64,000 nucleotides of DNA from positions 9,166,967 through 9,230,966 of the forward strand of contig NC_135184.1 of the NCBI RefSeq assembly GCF_041146795.1, in the 5' to 3' direction. Of this stretch, positions 52,871 through 64,000 are shown piece after piece. The position numbers were made by a program, and so were the translations under genes. The stretch's first letter is position 1, and every line of letters begins with the position of its first letter. Below the pieces are notes generated by a model, which saw only the letters and a list, made by a program, of their open reading frames with translations, was not told the origin of the DNA and searched no databases. This stretch comes from Maylandia zebra (Eukaryota > Chordata > Actinopteri > Cichliformes > Cichlidae).

Positions 52871-55798
52871 ACGCAAGATGAAAATGCAGTGGTAGGGTCG
52901 GAAAATTAACCAAAAATATACTTTATGTCAAGCAATTTCACAAGATTAACTTCTTATATCTAACTACACATGTTTAGGGATCAAATTAACAGTTAAACTG
53001 TTGATCATTTGATTGTAGTCTGCAATTTTATCAATAAGCTATAAAAGTAACACTAATTAACACCCCCACTCTTCTTGGACAAATCCAACAATGTCCTCTT
53101 ACAATTACGCAAGTAAATAAAATCCTTACTCTGGAGAGTATTTATCAGACTTTGTTTGAAACGACTGTATTAGTGGTGGCTACTTTTATTTATGAATCTA
53201 TTTTGTCTATCAGCTAAACTTGCATTTTCTTTTTTGTTTGTTTGTTTCTTTTTCCCATTTTGCTAATCACCAAGATCAAGAACCTTTTATATTCAAGATA
53301 ATAGATCACAAAGAAAAACTAGAACAAAACAAGAGAAGAAAAACAAGATCAAAAAGTAATGGAAAAAAGGGTGAAAGACAGAAAAGAACACGAAGAATAA
53401 AACGGTAGTTTTTTATTGTGTGGTTAAAACCCTCACTACTGTGGCTTACCAGTGAAATAAACAGGTGAACTGCACAAACATGGTTTTAAATGACTCGCTT
53501 TCATGCTTGTATGAGTGCAGAATAGTTACTTTACTGTTTGTTAGGAAGAATTTTAGATGCTACAAGTTTTTAATGACAGCATCTAAAGGATCTGAAAAGC
53601 CGCAAGTAGGATTAGCCATTAAAAAGTATTCATTGTGGGGAGACGGTGAAGATTCAATAGTGCAAGTGTTGTTGGTGTTTCTTTGTGTAAACCAGGGGTT
53701 TCAAACTCATCTTACACGGTGGGCCACAACATAGTCTTACGTGGGCAGGATGCATACCGCATACGACCAAGTTGTTTTTAGACATAACATACCGGTAATG
53801 TGTATGTTATTCTTTAGTAACACATTATGTCATGAATTTTTCTCCTTTCTTACACTGTCTCGTTTGATAGAAAGCATTTATGCCCCCTGTCATCGCTGTT
53901 TTCACGTTATCCAAGGCTAGTGGGCTCGATTTAACCCTTTCGGCGGCCTGGTTCTGGCCCCCTTTCTTTAACAATCCTCACATAACCGTGTATGCTTTAA
54001 TTCCTCCCCTAATGGTCATCTTCCATTTATACCAGCAATTTAAAGTGAAAGGTTTTTTAAAATATATAATTAACCCAGAGACATTCATTTCTTTTCAGAA
54101 TGTGACCCCAATTCTTCTCTGTGGAAGAAAATGGGTGGATGAAGTTTGTTTTCACAGCATTCATCGAACTGAGTTCCCCAGGAGTACTTGAAGGTAACAC
54201 CATTATCGATGCCAGTTTGTTCTATTTTTCCAAAATAACCTGAAAGTTTGTGAGGGGTTTTGTTTTTACTTTCAATGGTTTATTTATTGGCTTAAGCTCA
54301 GATGGCCTGATCCACAAACCCAGACTGCAAACAGGAAGCTTTAGACTTGCGGACAGTTTCTGACAACACTTCTTCAGCAAGACTTGATACACGGGACCTT
54401 TGCTGCACTTTCTAACACTCGATCCACTCAGTCTGAAACATATCAGCTTTGTATTTAAACCGTTTCCTGTTATATTTTTAAATTGCCTTTTAAAGACGCA
54501 TCTATCATTTTGCAGACTATAAAAAACGTAGCAGTACAAAGGGGGGGGGACCCCATATTAAAAGGAAAAAATATGCTCATTGAGCCGTGGGAATCACAAA
54601 CATAGATGTTTACTTCTTCCTTTGATTCACGAGATAATGCTGGGGGCAGGTATGTTGTAACAGCAGAATGCTTGTGTGACGCTTCAGTGTGAGCAAGTTT
54701 GTCCTGTCATTGCGAGGAGCCTCGGGGAAAACTGCACACAGCCGGTAAGTACAGCCTCCTGTGAGTCTGTTTTGAATGCATTTCCAGTTATATTTCCATG
54801 TCAAAGGCAGGTGAGACAAATAAAGAGATTTAAACGTCCTTTGTTGCAGCTGTTACATTTATCTGTGAGATCTAGACACCTAAACAGAACAGTCACATAT
54901 CAGGATTTTCTGTTGGTGGTATTATCTGGTCTTACCTGCGTCTGCAATCAACAGAGAGGATGTTACAAAAAATGTAACATACTTTTTTTAAAAATTACAA
55001 TTATTTCCTAATTTATACTTAAAAAAAATCAAAATCATATTTTTAAATTTTAAAATATGGTTATTGTTGTTATTGACTGTAAAGCACGTTATGGTTTGCG
55101 CTATTAGGATGCCAAATTATATTGATTTGTCAGTGTAGTGTGCCAGTTTAGTGTTCCAGCTCTAATTTGGGTACAAAAACATGATTTTTTTTTTAATTCC
55201 TAAAAAGTAAGAGTGTAGTTTAACCTTTTTGACAGTTTTCTAAAGTATTTGTGTGACATGTGTTCTAATATTTTTTTAAGGAAGAAAGAAGTTGAGTAGT
55301 TTTGTTTCATACACCTACATTTTTACTTAGGTTTTTTGTTCATTTTGTGCATGCTTTTATTTTAGTTAATGTAACTTCTACAGTTTTGTGGCATGCTGGA
55401 TATCAGCTTTTGGCCCAAAGCTTGATGGCGATCCATTCCTGCTGTAGCATTGCTGGAAGCTGATGACAATTTGTGGGGTCCTGCTTGTCCACCTGCCATT
55501 TACATCCTGGCAGTAGATTCTTGATTGGCTTAAGATCAGGGGATAGGATCCAAAGTGTTAATTTGCTGATCTCTGTACAACTTAATTATCACATTTGGTT
55601 CTTAATGTGGTGCTTTATCATACAAAAAACTTTCAGGGCCTTTGGAAGAAGTTGGTCTTTGAGGATGTTTTTAGTATCATCAATTAATTTTCTGCTATAC
55701 AAACTGTGATAAAGATGAATCACTGAAGCTGGGCCTCAGAGATTAGCACAAGTTATTTAAAAAAAGGATCAAAATTGTAAAATACTGACTTTTTGCAT

Positions 55799-55840
55799 AA
55801 TTTGGATTACTTGTGAAATATTTCACAAGTAATCCAAATT
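55799..55840. repeat. Perfect 42-bp palindrome
   Basis: Reads the same on both strands, with half-site AATTTGGATTACTTGTGAAA plus T, and no spacer. It is separated by 4 nt from the next palindrome. Confidence 0.97.
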
Positions 55841-55844
55841 TTAC

Positions 55845-55892
55845 AAGAAACTCAACGTATGATGGTATATACCATCATACGTTGAGTTTCTT
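55845..55892. repeat. Perfect 48-bp palindrome
   Basis: Half-site AAGAAACTCAACGTATGATG plus GTAT, then its exact inverted copy with no spacer. Its sequence is unrelated to its 42-bp neighbour. Confidence 0.97.
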
Positions 55893-56593
55893 TGAAACAT
55901 TTTGAGTTATGAGCAATGCCAATATATAATAGTTGGTTCAGAAATGGAAAGGTGACATCTATTATGAAAAACTAACACAAAGAAATAAGATGTTTCCAAA
56001 GTAGGAAAAGGCCAATATTAAAAAATAAAAATCTTTCTGCATCAGTCACTGTGTTACATTTGGTTTTGCAACTAGTCTAAAAACCCTAAAAGTGTTGCCT
56101 GACTTTAACCAGTAATCATAAAGTCTTTATTAAGAAAGGAAGAAATGCAGAAACAATTGTTTCATTATTGACAATTTGGTTCCAGCTTCTCAGTTCTCGT
56201 CATAAACCTCTTTGACGTCATCTGCAAACTGAGCTTCTTTGTGTTTTCACCTGTTAGTCAGATCTTTAAAAATAAAGCCTCTTAAAGACATTAAAAGAAG
56301 CTTTTAAGAAACCAGTATTTATAGTCATCAGAATTTTCTGACACAAAGCATCGATCAGCTAGAATTAAACTAAAGCAATGACAGATTAAAGCAATGGGAT
56401 TATAAAGCTTTTCCTAAAGGTCGGTTAGTGAAGTTAAGCTCTGTTTACACGGCTCGAAGTTCTAGTCCAGACAGCTCAAATAAAAAAAGGGAAGACTTGA
56501 ACAGAAACCTCAAACTTCTCTTTTCTTTTTAACTTCAGCAAGAGCAGCTGTGAGACACAAAGAGTCACACAGTTTAAACTCATCGACACAGCT

Positions 56594-56599
56594 TTTATT
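56594..56599 (-). terminator. fcer1g: Polyadenylation signal of fcer1g
   Basis: Minus-strand AATAAA about 230 nt after the fcer1g stop codon. It is the nearest canonical hexamer. Confidence 0.6.
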
Positions 56600-56828
56600 A
56601 GTAAACAGTTAAATTATTTAGTAATTTTATATCTCATGCATGCACACTATAAAGTTCAAGAATACAGGAAGCATTTTTTACAAAGTAAATGTGAAAAATG
56701 TGCATATAGGAAGTCTATGCCCCGGCCCGCTACAAGACAACACAACGTATTATACAGTATAAAGCTTCAACAGGTGTAACACTGTGTTTTTGTGAACAGC
56801 ATCCTCATTGAACCAAATCTGTGTTGTT

Positions 56829-58090
56829 TTAGACAATGGGCTTTTTGTCCAGTCTGATGGTCTCGTAGGTGTCAGTACTTTGGGTGGTCAGACCCTGCAG
56901 GATGCAAGCAGACAGACACACATACTGTGAAGTGGCACAAACTTGATGTGAAAGCTGCTCTAAAACGACACTGTTCATTTCCTGCACCGACTCTTAAGTG
57001 TGATTTTGTGACAGCCAGCAAGATGAATAAAAAAGAAAAACATCTACTGTGCAATGTGCTGTCACTTTTCCGTCATGTGCCATTTTAAATATGTTTTTAA
57101 GCATTAGAATGAGAAGTCTCACCGCATAGATGCCTCCCCCAGCGGGTTGTTTCTGTGTGAATGGAAATAAAGACATGATCAAGAGTGCGTTCAGGGGCAA
57201 TTCTTTCAACTAAGTGTTGGACACGTGAAATAACTGGATGCTTCTTCGGGTACTGACTGGCATTTGGCAGTCTTTCTTTTTTTTTTTCATTTACTCTAAG
57301 ATTTTGAGATACGAGTAATGTGCAAATCTAGACCCTTTTTACAGGAAGTGGGATCTGACACTGTTACTTGGTGCGAAAAAAACACTGATGGAAACTGTGA
57401 CGACATACATAGAGTATAAATAATATAGGTCGGTGGTCAGCTTGCTTACAGGAAATTATAAAAAAAGGGTTGGTGTTTAAGCTGAACTATGATGTTACAG
57501 AGAAAAAACAGCTTTGATACGCTAAAAAACCCCTTTTCTATACACACTTGTGTTTAGATGAAATTCCCCATTTCTTTATAATTTTACGCAATAACACAGA
57601 TTTAATTTTACCTCTGGGTAACTGCCAGATGAGCTGCTGGACGGACGCATCTGTCAAAAAAGAAATAAGAAAGCATGTGATTGGGTGACTCCCATTGTAG
57701 TTTATTAATCATGTGAAATGTTGAAGAGGATGTAAAATGATTCTAGATAATTGACTCAAAAGAATGCTCGTACACTATTACAAGGAACCACAAGTTTTAA
57801 AAAAGTTATCTAAAGAAATTGGGGAAGTTTTATAAGAGTTGCCATACTTTTTCCAGCCTAACATAAAGAGCAACTTTAAACAAATTGCTGCATTAAAGTG
57901 CATTTCCTTCACGCACTGTCTAGAAGGAAGAAGTAACAGCTGTACACTTTCTACAGTCCATCATGGCGATCTGTGTGTGTGGTTCCTGTTTGCCTTACCC
58001 TCAGTCTGCAGTACAGCACGGTGAGGATGATGCCATATAGGATGAGAATACCATCCAGGATAAAACATATATCCATGCCTTCAATGCTGT
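56829..58090 (-). CDS. fcer1g: Fc receptor gamma chain (ITAM adaptor), signal-peptide exon not found
   Basis: This short membrane adaptor forms disulphide-linked dimers, pairs with Fc and other activating immune receptors through a membrane aspartate, and recruits Syk by its ITAM. Four exons join in phase: 58090-57999, 57650-57612, 57152-57123 and 56894-56829. The first holds the extracellular stub and membrane span ICFILDGILILYGIILTVLY, with the conserved Cys and Asp of the family. The ITAM is split across exons 3 and 4: IYAGL...TYETI, spacing YxxL-x7-YxxI. The chain ends LDKKPIV. The segment between span and ITAM (MRPSSSSSGSYPEKQPAGGG) is Ser/Pro/Gly-rich and unlike the mammalian one. The acceptor at 58,091 (TGTGTACAG) has phase 1, so a signal-peptide exon must lie upstream; I could not find a convincing one before 61.5 kb. 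Confidence 0.93.
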
Positions 58091-60290
58091 CTGTACACAC
58101 ATAACACACACTTAGTCGCGATCCTCGACACAGCCAGAAGAAAGATGTTAAGAGACACTAACTCCGTGTCATCCCTTTTCAATGCCACAGGTATCTCAAA
58201 AGTACTCCTACTAGAGCAGGATCAAAAAGAGAGCAATGAGTGCTCTTACCAGGTGGGCTGAAGATAAGATGGTTGATCTGCTTTGTTTTTCCCCTTGTAG
58301 GGTGTCAGCGAGATGTCTTATACTCACAGAGATGAGAAGCAGCGAACAGGAAGTCAGTGGCTCTCTGTCCGTTTTGAAGCTATGAAACCACACGCCTACC
58401 ACACTGCCATCCCCCAACTTGACAGAAGTTCCTCTAAAAGTCTTGTGAAAAACTGGTGAAAATTGTTCACGTCCAAAGGCCCAAATCGGCTTTGGGTAAC
58501 AGCATTCAAGAACAAATTCTTATTAAAGCAAACCAAAATGATCAAATGCAGATATTAATTTTCTTCAACCACATTAAAAAGAGAAGTCTCAGCTCCTTTT
58601 GCTTCTTAGCTTCAGTCACATGTTTCACTTTACAGACTAAAGTTCCCCATGCTGCAAGTTAAGAAACAAGGAGACTTGTAAGTAATAAATGGTTTAATAA
58701 TGGAAAAAGCCTAGCACACTATACAAGCTACAGTTACCAAAAAGAACAAAATACAACACAGATCTACAATTTTTTTTTTACATTCTGAAAATTGCATCAT
58801 CATAACTTAGGCACCGTAAAAATGATAGAAAACAACTTATTATAAAAAGGATTTGGAGCCCAAAATAAATCTATGCATGCATTCTTTTGTTCGTTTGTTT
58901 TTTTTGTTAGTTTTTTTACAAAAATCAGATGAAATATCGAACAAATCGGACCTGGTGTTTGTTTGTTTCATTTTTCAGAAATGTGAAGGACTTTTTAAAA
59001 TCGCATTTGACAAAAACAGTCAGCCTGCTTTTGTCTGTTTCTGTGGCTCAGCATGTGGGGTGGAAACATCGGGTTAAGTATCAGGACCTGCAGACGAAGG
59101 GGTGGGGGAGTCAGAGTCTGCTGCTCCTGCACATCTGGAAACTAAGGCTGAGGAAAGGTCATAGGCAGCATGTTCACTGTGCCCGTTTCAGCTCGTGGCA
59201 CAAGGCGAGGCGGTGATAAGCTACTGCTGCAGAGGAGCTGCAGAGAGGAGTTACAATCACATGTCTGGTTTGGGATTCTTGTAGATATGCATGTAAGAAA
59301 AAACAAACAAACATTAAACCACAATAAGCTAGCTCATAGTTAAACTACAGCTGCCACATCTGGATTCATTTAATTGTGTAAGAAGTGTGAGACTGACTAC
59401 ATTTACACCTGGTATTACACTGTAACGATACACTGTATTATTTCGCTTCCAATATTAATAATCAGGGCGTTTTCCGATGGACTGAAGTTTTATGACAGAT
59501 GAGCGCCTGCACACAGTGACTCAAAATGCTGTTATCTGATTATTAGGGTGGCTTAGAGTTAAGTGTGCAGGCGGAACTTCTTCCGCAGAATCTAAATATA
59601 CCCTCAATAATGCAGCAACTCTGTCAGTATCTGTTAAGGAAACTCTTGAAACATGGTCGCACAAACAGTTAACTAGAATTTAGCACAGAGTATGCTTTTT
59701 CCCCCAGTCAGTCACAGAAAAGCTGCAGATTTTATCACTTAAAATGCAAAGATTTTACCAGCATTTCAACATATCGGACGCACAGATTGCATTTGCATTA
59801 AAGAGTGAGGCTGGTAATACTCTTGTTTTTCATATTGTCAAATAAAAGCCATAAAAAGACCAAAAATACCCCCAGTCAATTATTAACACCCCCCCCCAAA
59901 AAAAAAGAAAAAAGAAAATATGCTTTGTATGGGTACTGAGACCCTGATTTAATTTACTGGTCTATCCAAAAACTACACCCAGAACACCAATGTACTACGT
60001 GATGTGTTTTTTTTTCCTCTAAAGCACAGCTAATACATCAGGTTAATATCCACTAATACACATATTTCAGTATCAGCATACACGTTGCTCTGATACGAGC
60101 TGATATCAAGACGTTTTTAGTTTGCCCATTGGAGAGACTGACTAGCAGACAGAACATAAAGCGCGAGTATAACTTACTAAAGAATCTAAGTAATATTCTG
60201 AAAATATGAACCATTATGTGATATTAGAAATGTTTTACTCTGTAAAGAGTGGCATCGACCTGTTACTGGCTCCAGTTTTTCCATTGCTGT
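58091..60290. other. Region between fcer1g exon 2 and the vangl2 3' end
   Basis: It should contain the missing fcer1g signal-peptide exon and promoter, but no ATG-led hydrophobic frame ending in a phase-1 donor stood out. A minus-strand donor at about 58,329 (TCT|GTGAGTATAAG) follows a frame without a start in the needed phase. Confidence 0.4.
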
Positions 60291-60294
60291 GCAA

Positions 60295-61519
60295 TTTATT
60301 TTTCCACTCACGCCATCCTGCTGCCAAAAATACTCAATTGTATCTAAAAGTAACCAGCTATAAATGGCACTGAGTAAATCCACTTACTACTTAGGCATGA
60401 GTAACATTTCCAAAAACATAGTATCCATGAGTTAAAAAATAATAATAACAGCATAATGCATGTATGAGTTGTTCTTAGGAAGTAGCAGCAATGAATAGAT
60501 TCCAAGTAATGACACTCGAGACGAGTGCACTGTTGGTCTTTTTGCGGGATTTGTTGACAGTATGAAAAATTCAGAACATCGTCAAGCTCACACTTTAAGA
60601 TCCTCACGCAAGTAATGTTCAGAATCTCAGTTAATACCAGGTGAAAATGTCATTTTTATTCTGTAACACGTCCTGCTAAAACTGTGACATCAATAGTAAA
60701 AGTACCAGTGTTAAATGAACTAAAGCTGCATATTTAAACAATCATGAACATACAGTTTGGAGTTGCAGTGAGTTAGGAATGTACTTCCATTTTGCTTAAT
60801 AGTCACATAAATTTAAAAAAAAAAAGAAAAAAAAAAAAAAAAAAAAAAGGACATACTGGCCCTTCAAGGCCACAAGAGAGAACATGTTAACTCACTGCAC
60901 AAAATGCTACATTCTGAAAGTTAAAAAGTCACTCCTCTAACATATATATGTAAAAAAACAACAACAGTCCTGCTTATGTTAAACACAACCACTGACAGGG
61001 GACCAGAGGGCAGTGGTACATCAGCGTTGCAGTCAGAGCTGAAATCCAGTTGGACTGATTTTAAGACACAAATAAGAGGAAGTGACACATGTGATGTAAT
61101 CCCCTTCCTCTGGTGTTTACGTGTTGAGTCAGCACAGTAAACTAGTCCAGTGGTTACAGCAAAAGAAGAGGCAAAAGGAGGAAAAGTCCCCGTTTAGAGG
61201 AAGAAAGAACTTTACAGTGTGCCGTAAAGACATTGTCAAGACAAGAAAAGGTCAAGGCATCTGTTTACTTCCAGGGTTTGAACAATCGTTGAGCTGATCA
61301 CAGTCTGACGCAAAGCATCTGTGATGATCACAAAACAGGAAGGATGAGGCCCGCAGAGATGTTCCTCTCTGAATGGTTTGTTTGTTGATGAGAGGGGAAA
61401 TGATTGGGCCAGAATAGACCACATGGCCTCCGCATGTCCCACCGCATCAGTGATCCAGGAGGAGTTAGCACGAGGGGAGAGGAAAGTGTAGGAAAAAGAA
61501 GACGTTTTACTGGACGCCT
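60295..61519 (-). other. vangl2: 3'-UTR of vangl2
   Basis: No coding sequence follows the vangl2 stop codon. Minus-strand AATAAA hexamers are at 60,660-60,655 and 60,300-60,295, giving a 3'-UTR of about 0.9 or 1.2 kb. It includes an interrupted T run on the transcript strand (plus-strand A run 60,817-60,848). Confidence 0.45.
60817..60848. repeat. Interrupted poly(A) run
   Basis: Mostly A with one G on the plus strand, inside the presumed vangl2 3'-UTR. Confidence 0.9.
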
Positions 61520-63444
61520 TTACACCGAGGTCTCAGACTGCAGCCTCATGACGAACTTGTGGCTCTTTGGGTCGATGAACTCCTCCCCGAGTCGCAGGAA
61601 GGGGAGCGGCGTCACCGTGACAACAAGGGAGAAGTCCAGGCGTCGCAGGGAGAAGACCAAACCCTGACGCAGGGCTGAGGTCACCGGCTCCTCGCTCACC
61701 AGAGTCCACTGGCGCCCCCTACCGTTCTGCTGCTGGTACTGCATGGTGGGGCCGGCGGTGAGGTAACGCTCCAGGAAAGCCTGAAAAGGAGGATGTTGGA
61801 GTTTAATCACCAAGGAAACACCAGCTGTCTTAGTGCTGAAGTGCCGTGCCCAAGTACACTCATGAAGCACTTAACTACATTTACATCACTAATGATGCGG
61901 CTTTGAAGATCATTTCATCGATCTACACTGTCCGCTAAAACAAGTAAAAGAAATACTATCCTACAATAATTCTGCCTTTCTGTAGTGGCAAAGATCCCCT
62001 TATTGTGTTGTATTTATTTTATATTTAATTAAAGTGGCTCTGTCCTACAGTGGTAACATATTTGGCTAACACTAGATCCCTGGCATCTCCTCTCGAGACC
62101 GAAAGGAAGCACAAATCCCTTGGACGGGCCATGTTGGGATGGAAGGAGCATCCATACCAGATCAAATATGCACATTGATCCAGTGTGTTGACCTCTTGTG
62201 AATAAGACAGCAACTGATAGAAGCTGTTTTGTTTTTTTAAATAAAAGAAAGTGTCCCAAAAAGAGAGAGTATTCAGGAGTAAAGGTAGGTACGTCTGCAC
62301 TCAATGAGGGACTGTTTGGGTTTAAATAGCAAAAAATAAATTAAAAAAAACATCCTTATGGTAAATAATATAGAAGGGTTTTGATAATCAATAGAAAGTA
62401 TCTGTACACACAGGACAAGACTGAAAACAGTATCAAGTGGCTGCTATCATCAGGGACTTAGGCGCCTCCGAGTTAGAGATGTATTCGATTCTCTAGTAGA
62501 AAATTCTGCTAAGAAACAGCCATCAATACTCAAACACGTTTAAAAACAAAACAAACAAATATTTTAATATCAATTAGGCTGTTTGCTGTATTGGAACTAT
62601 TGACGACTCACCTTGGGTGTCATGTTGTGCGTGATGCAGAACTGAAGGTGTGTGAGGATGCTCTCCATACTGTGGAAGGCCTGCTGCCGTGTGGTTCTCA
62701 GGTACTTCTGCATGGCCCGGGCCATCGGGGCAAAGATGGCTTGGGCTGCCTCTCGAGGATCCATTACCTCTCTGGGGTGTTTGGGAGATGAGGTTGCCTC
62801 TTCCTCTTGGAGGCGCTTGATATGCGTGAAGGCCTCTTCCACCGCCACCACCAACCTATTAGAGTAAAAGAGAACTGTGGTGACATACCCAACAGATCAA
62901 AGATGAAAAACCGAAAAGTTCTGCGGGTGATAAATGGCCCTCGAGGCCGACGAGGAACGTGGAGTGTATCTGACCTGGCCTTCCGTTTGCGGATCCTTCG
63001 GTCCATCTCAGCCTCCTCGTAGTAATACTCGTTGTGGGAGTTGTCTCTCCGTCTAGCAGCAGCTGCTATCATGGCCCGGGACTGGCCTGTGGAGTTATTG
63101 GTGGGGTTTTCTGTAAGACCGAAGGAGGGAGTATTGGACTGCACATTAGAACTCAGACAGGTAGTTTAAGGAGTTCTTTATGTTTCCCGTTCTTGCTGTA
63201 AAGCCACCTGCTTCTGACGTAGACCAACAAACGGCAACGAAAATTAAAGAAAAAACGATTTACTACTGGATTAAAGACAGACGTCAGAGCCAGGACGAAA
63301 CTATATTTACCATCCAGAGAGTAAACTTTGAAGCCTGTCATCTTCTTGGACAGGATGGACTTGGGCAGGTTGAGGAGAGCTGGGTTATAGACGGGGAAGT
63401 CGCTGTAATAACGGTCCAAAACCCAGACAGCTGCCCGCTGGATG
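61520..63444 (-). CDS. vangl2: Vang-like protein 2, C-terminal half (partial)
   Basis: Vangl2 is a four-pass plasma-membrane protein of the Wnt planar-cell-polarity pathway; its cytoplasmic C-terminus binds Prickle and Dishevelled and ends in a PDZ ligand. Four exons join in phase: 63444-63311 ([20 protein letters not shown]), 63110-62975 ([20 protein letters not shown] ... NEYYYEEAE), 62855-62612 ([18 protein letters not shown] ... [20 protein letters not shown]) and 61780-61520 (AFLERYL ... [16 protein letters not shown] ... [14 protein letters not shown]). About 257 residues are present, roughly the last half of a protein that is 521 residues in human. All is cytoplasmic tail; the membrane spans lie beyond the right edge. 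The PDZ ligand ETSV is intact. The inserted ATSSPKHP stretch after QEEE fits fish vangl2 as I recall it. Confidence 0.97.
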
Positions 63445-64000
63445 CTAAAACACAGTATCTGTCGTCAGTGTCACAGTAAGTACAGGTCAAACAACAGCTG
63501 CTGACTGCACAACGGACAGGCTGCAGTTAATACAGACGTAAATGTAAACTATATCTCAGCACCTCCCTCACATTTCTGCCTTTGATGGTGATCTCGTTTA
63601 ATGTCACACCTCAACTATTACTTTAAAATAAGATGCACTGATGTTTGGACAGTAAAATACTTCAAAGTAAAATGCATCCCCTCACATCCCCCAAACTGTT
63701 TTTTGGTGTAGTTTAATATTTACCTAGGTTTTGTGAAACTTCCGCCTTAAAGTTAATAGATTTATTGTTGTTGAAACTAAGAAATGTTTCAACAACAATA
63801 AATACATGCAATATGCTAAGAAATATATGCACATTTTTACCCAGTCCATTGGGATAATCAGAATAATTGAGCATATATTATATTTCCATTAAACAGTTCT
63901 TGACCACCAGAATCACCAAAACCATGGAGTCCCTGCCAGTGTCACGCTTTTTTTATATTTCACTGAAATCTTACTAAAGTTACTTAAAATAATGCCCGTG
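63445..64000. other. vangl2: vangl2 intron running to the window edge
   Basis: Upstream of the acceptor at 63,445 (TGTGTTTTAG). AT-rich, with an imperfect inverted pair AACAACAATAAAT / ATTTATTGTTGTTGAAA near 63,755-63,805. No further exon is seen. Confidence 0.6.

Larger units (their letters stand above)
52871..56590. other. Intergenic region between nectin4 and fcer1g
   Basis: AT-rich. It holds a hAT-like repeat end near 53,693 (CAGGGGTTTCAAACTCATCT), a G run near 54,541 and the twin palindromes near 55,800-55,892. No frame longer than about 110 codons, and none with a recognisable domain. Confidence 0.5.

Noticed and set aside
54676-55011. 111-codon plus-strand frame with a donor-like GTAAGT near 54,744
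   Set aside because: The frame runs through the donor, has no recognisable domain and no partner exon.
56190-56235. Minus-strand coding-like tail DDVKEVYDEN followed by TGA, with AATAAA at 56,131-56,126
   Set aside because: It looks like a last exon with its own poly(A) signal, but there is no pyrimidine-rich acceptor, no upstream exon and no recognised protein. It lies beyond the fcer1g poly(A) signal. Junction reads would settle it.
58211-58417. Candidate fcer1g leader exon (frame starting MGDGSVVGVW, donor GTGAGTATAAG)
   Set aside because: Not a signal-peptide sequence at its start, and its phase at the donor does not fit the phase-1 acceptor of exon 2.

Overview
The window is nuclear DNA from a bony fish. 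Genes are split by GT-AG introns, repeats are of teleost type (tRNA-derived SINEs, L2-like LINEs, hAT and Tc1 elements, long TG, TA and TAAA microsatellites), and three neighbouring genes match a block known from human 1q23 (nectin4, fcer1g, vangl2). A cichlid or related percomorph is plausible from the repeats, but the species cannot be fixed from the sequence alone.

Layout: (1) About 1-22,400, minus strand: 5' half of a testis-specific-kinase gene (tesk2-like), six coding exons carrying the start codon and the kinase N-lobe through DFG, plus a 5'-UTR exon and a probable non-coding first exon. The rest of the gene lies off the left edge. (2) 24,285-27,447, plus strand: a two-exon C2H2 zinc-finger gene, head to head with tesk2. 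Between them lie a long TA repeat, a Gypsy reverse-transcriptase fragment and an inverted broken copy of the zinc-finger gene's own 3' end. (3) 27.6-31.1 kb: repeat-rich intergenic DNA with a solo LTR, a palindromic MITE and LINE pieces. (4) 32,401-52,414, minus: a complete 11-coding-exon nectin4-like cell-adhesion gene (572 residues by my exon joins). (5) 56,829-58,090, minus: fcer1g, the ITAM adaptor of Fc receptors, four exons found, signal-peptide exon not located. (6) 61,520-63,444, minus: the last four coding exons of vangl2, a planar-cell-polarity membrane protein, ending in the PDZ ligand ETSV; the gene continues beyond the right edge.

The genes do not form an operon-like unit. They are a kinase acting on the actin cytoskeleton, a putative transcription factor, a junctional adhesion receptor, an immune signalling adaptor and a polarity protein. 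Five genes are supported by exon structure in which splice phases join correctly. All other reading frames longer than 60 codons look like chance frames or transposon relics.

I found no clearly new biological system. The most unusual things are structural: a four-layer transposon nest in a nectin4 intron, a hAT element inside another hAT element with a 51-bp-arm hairpin, an inverted zinc-finger gene fragment fused to a retrotransposon piece, and two perfect palindromes lying side by side near 55.8 kb.
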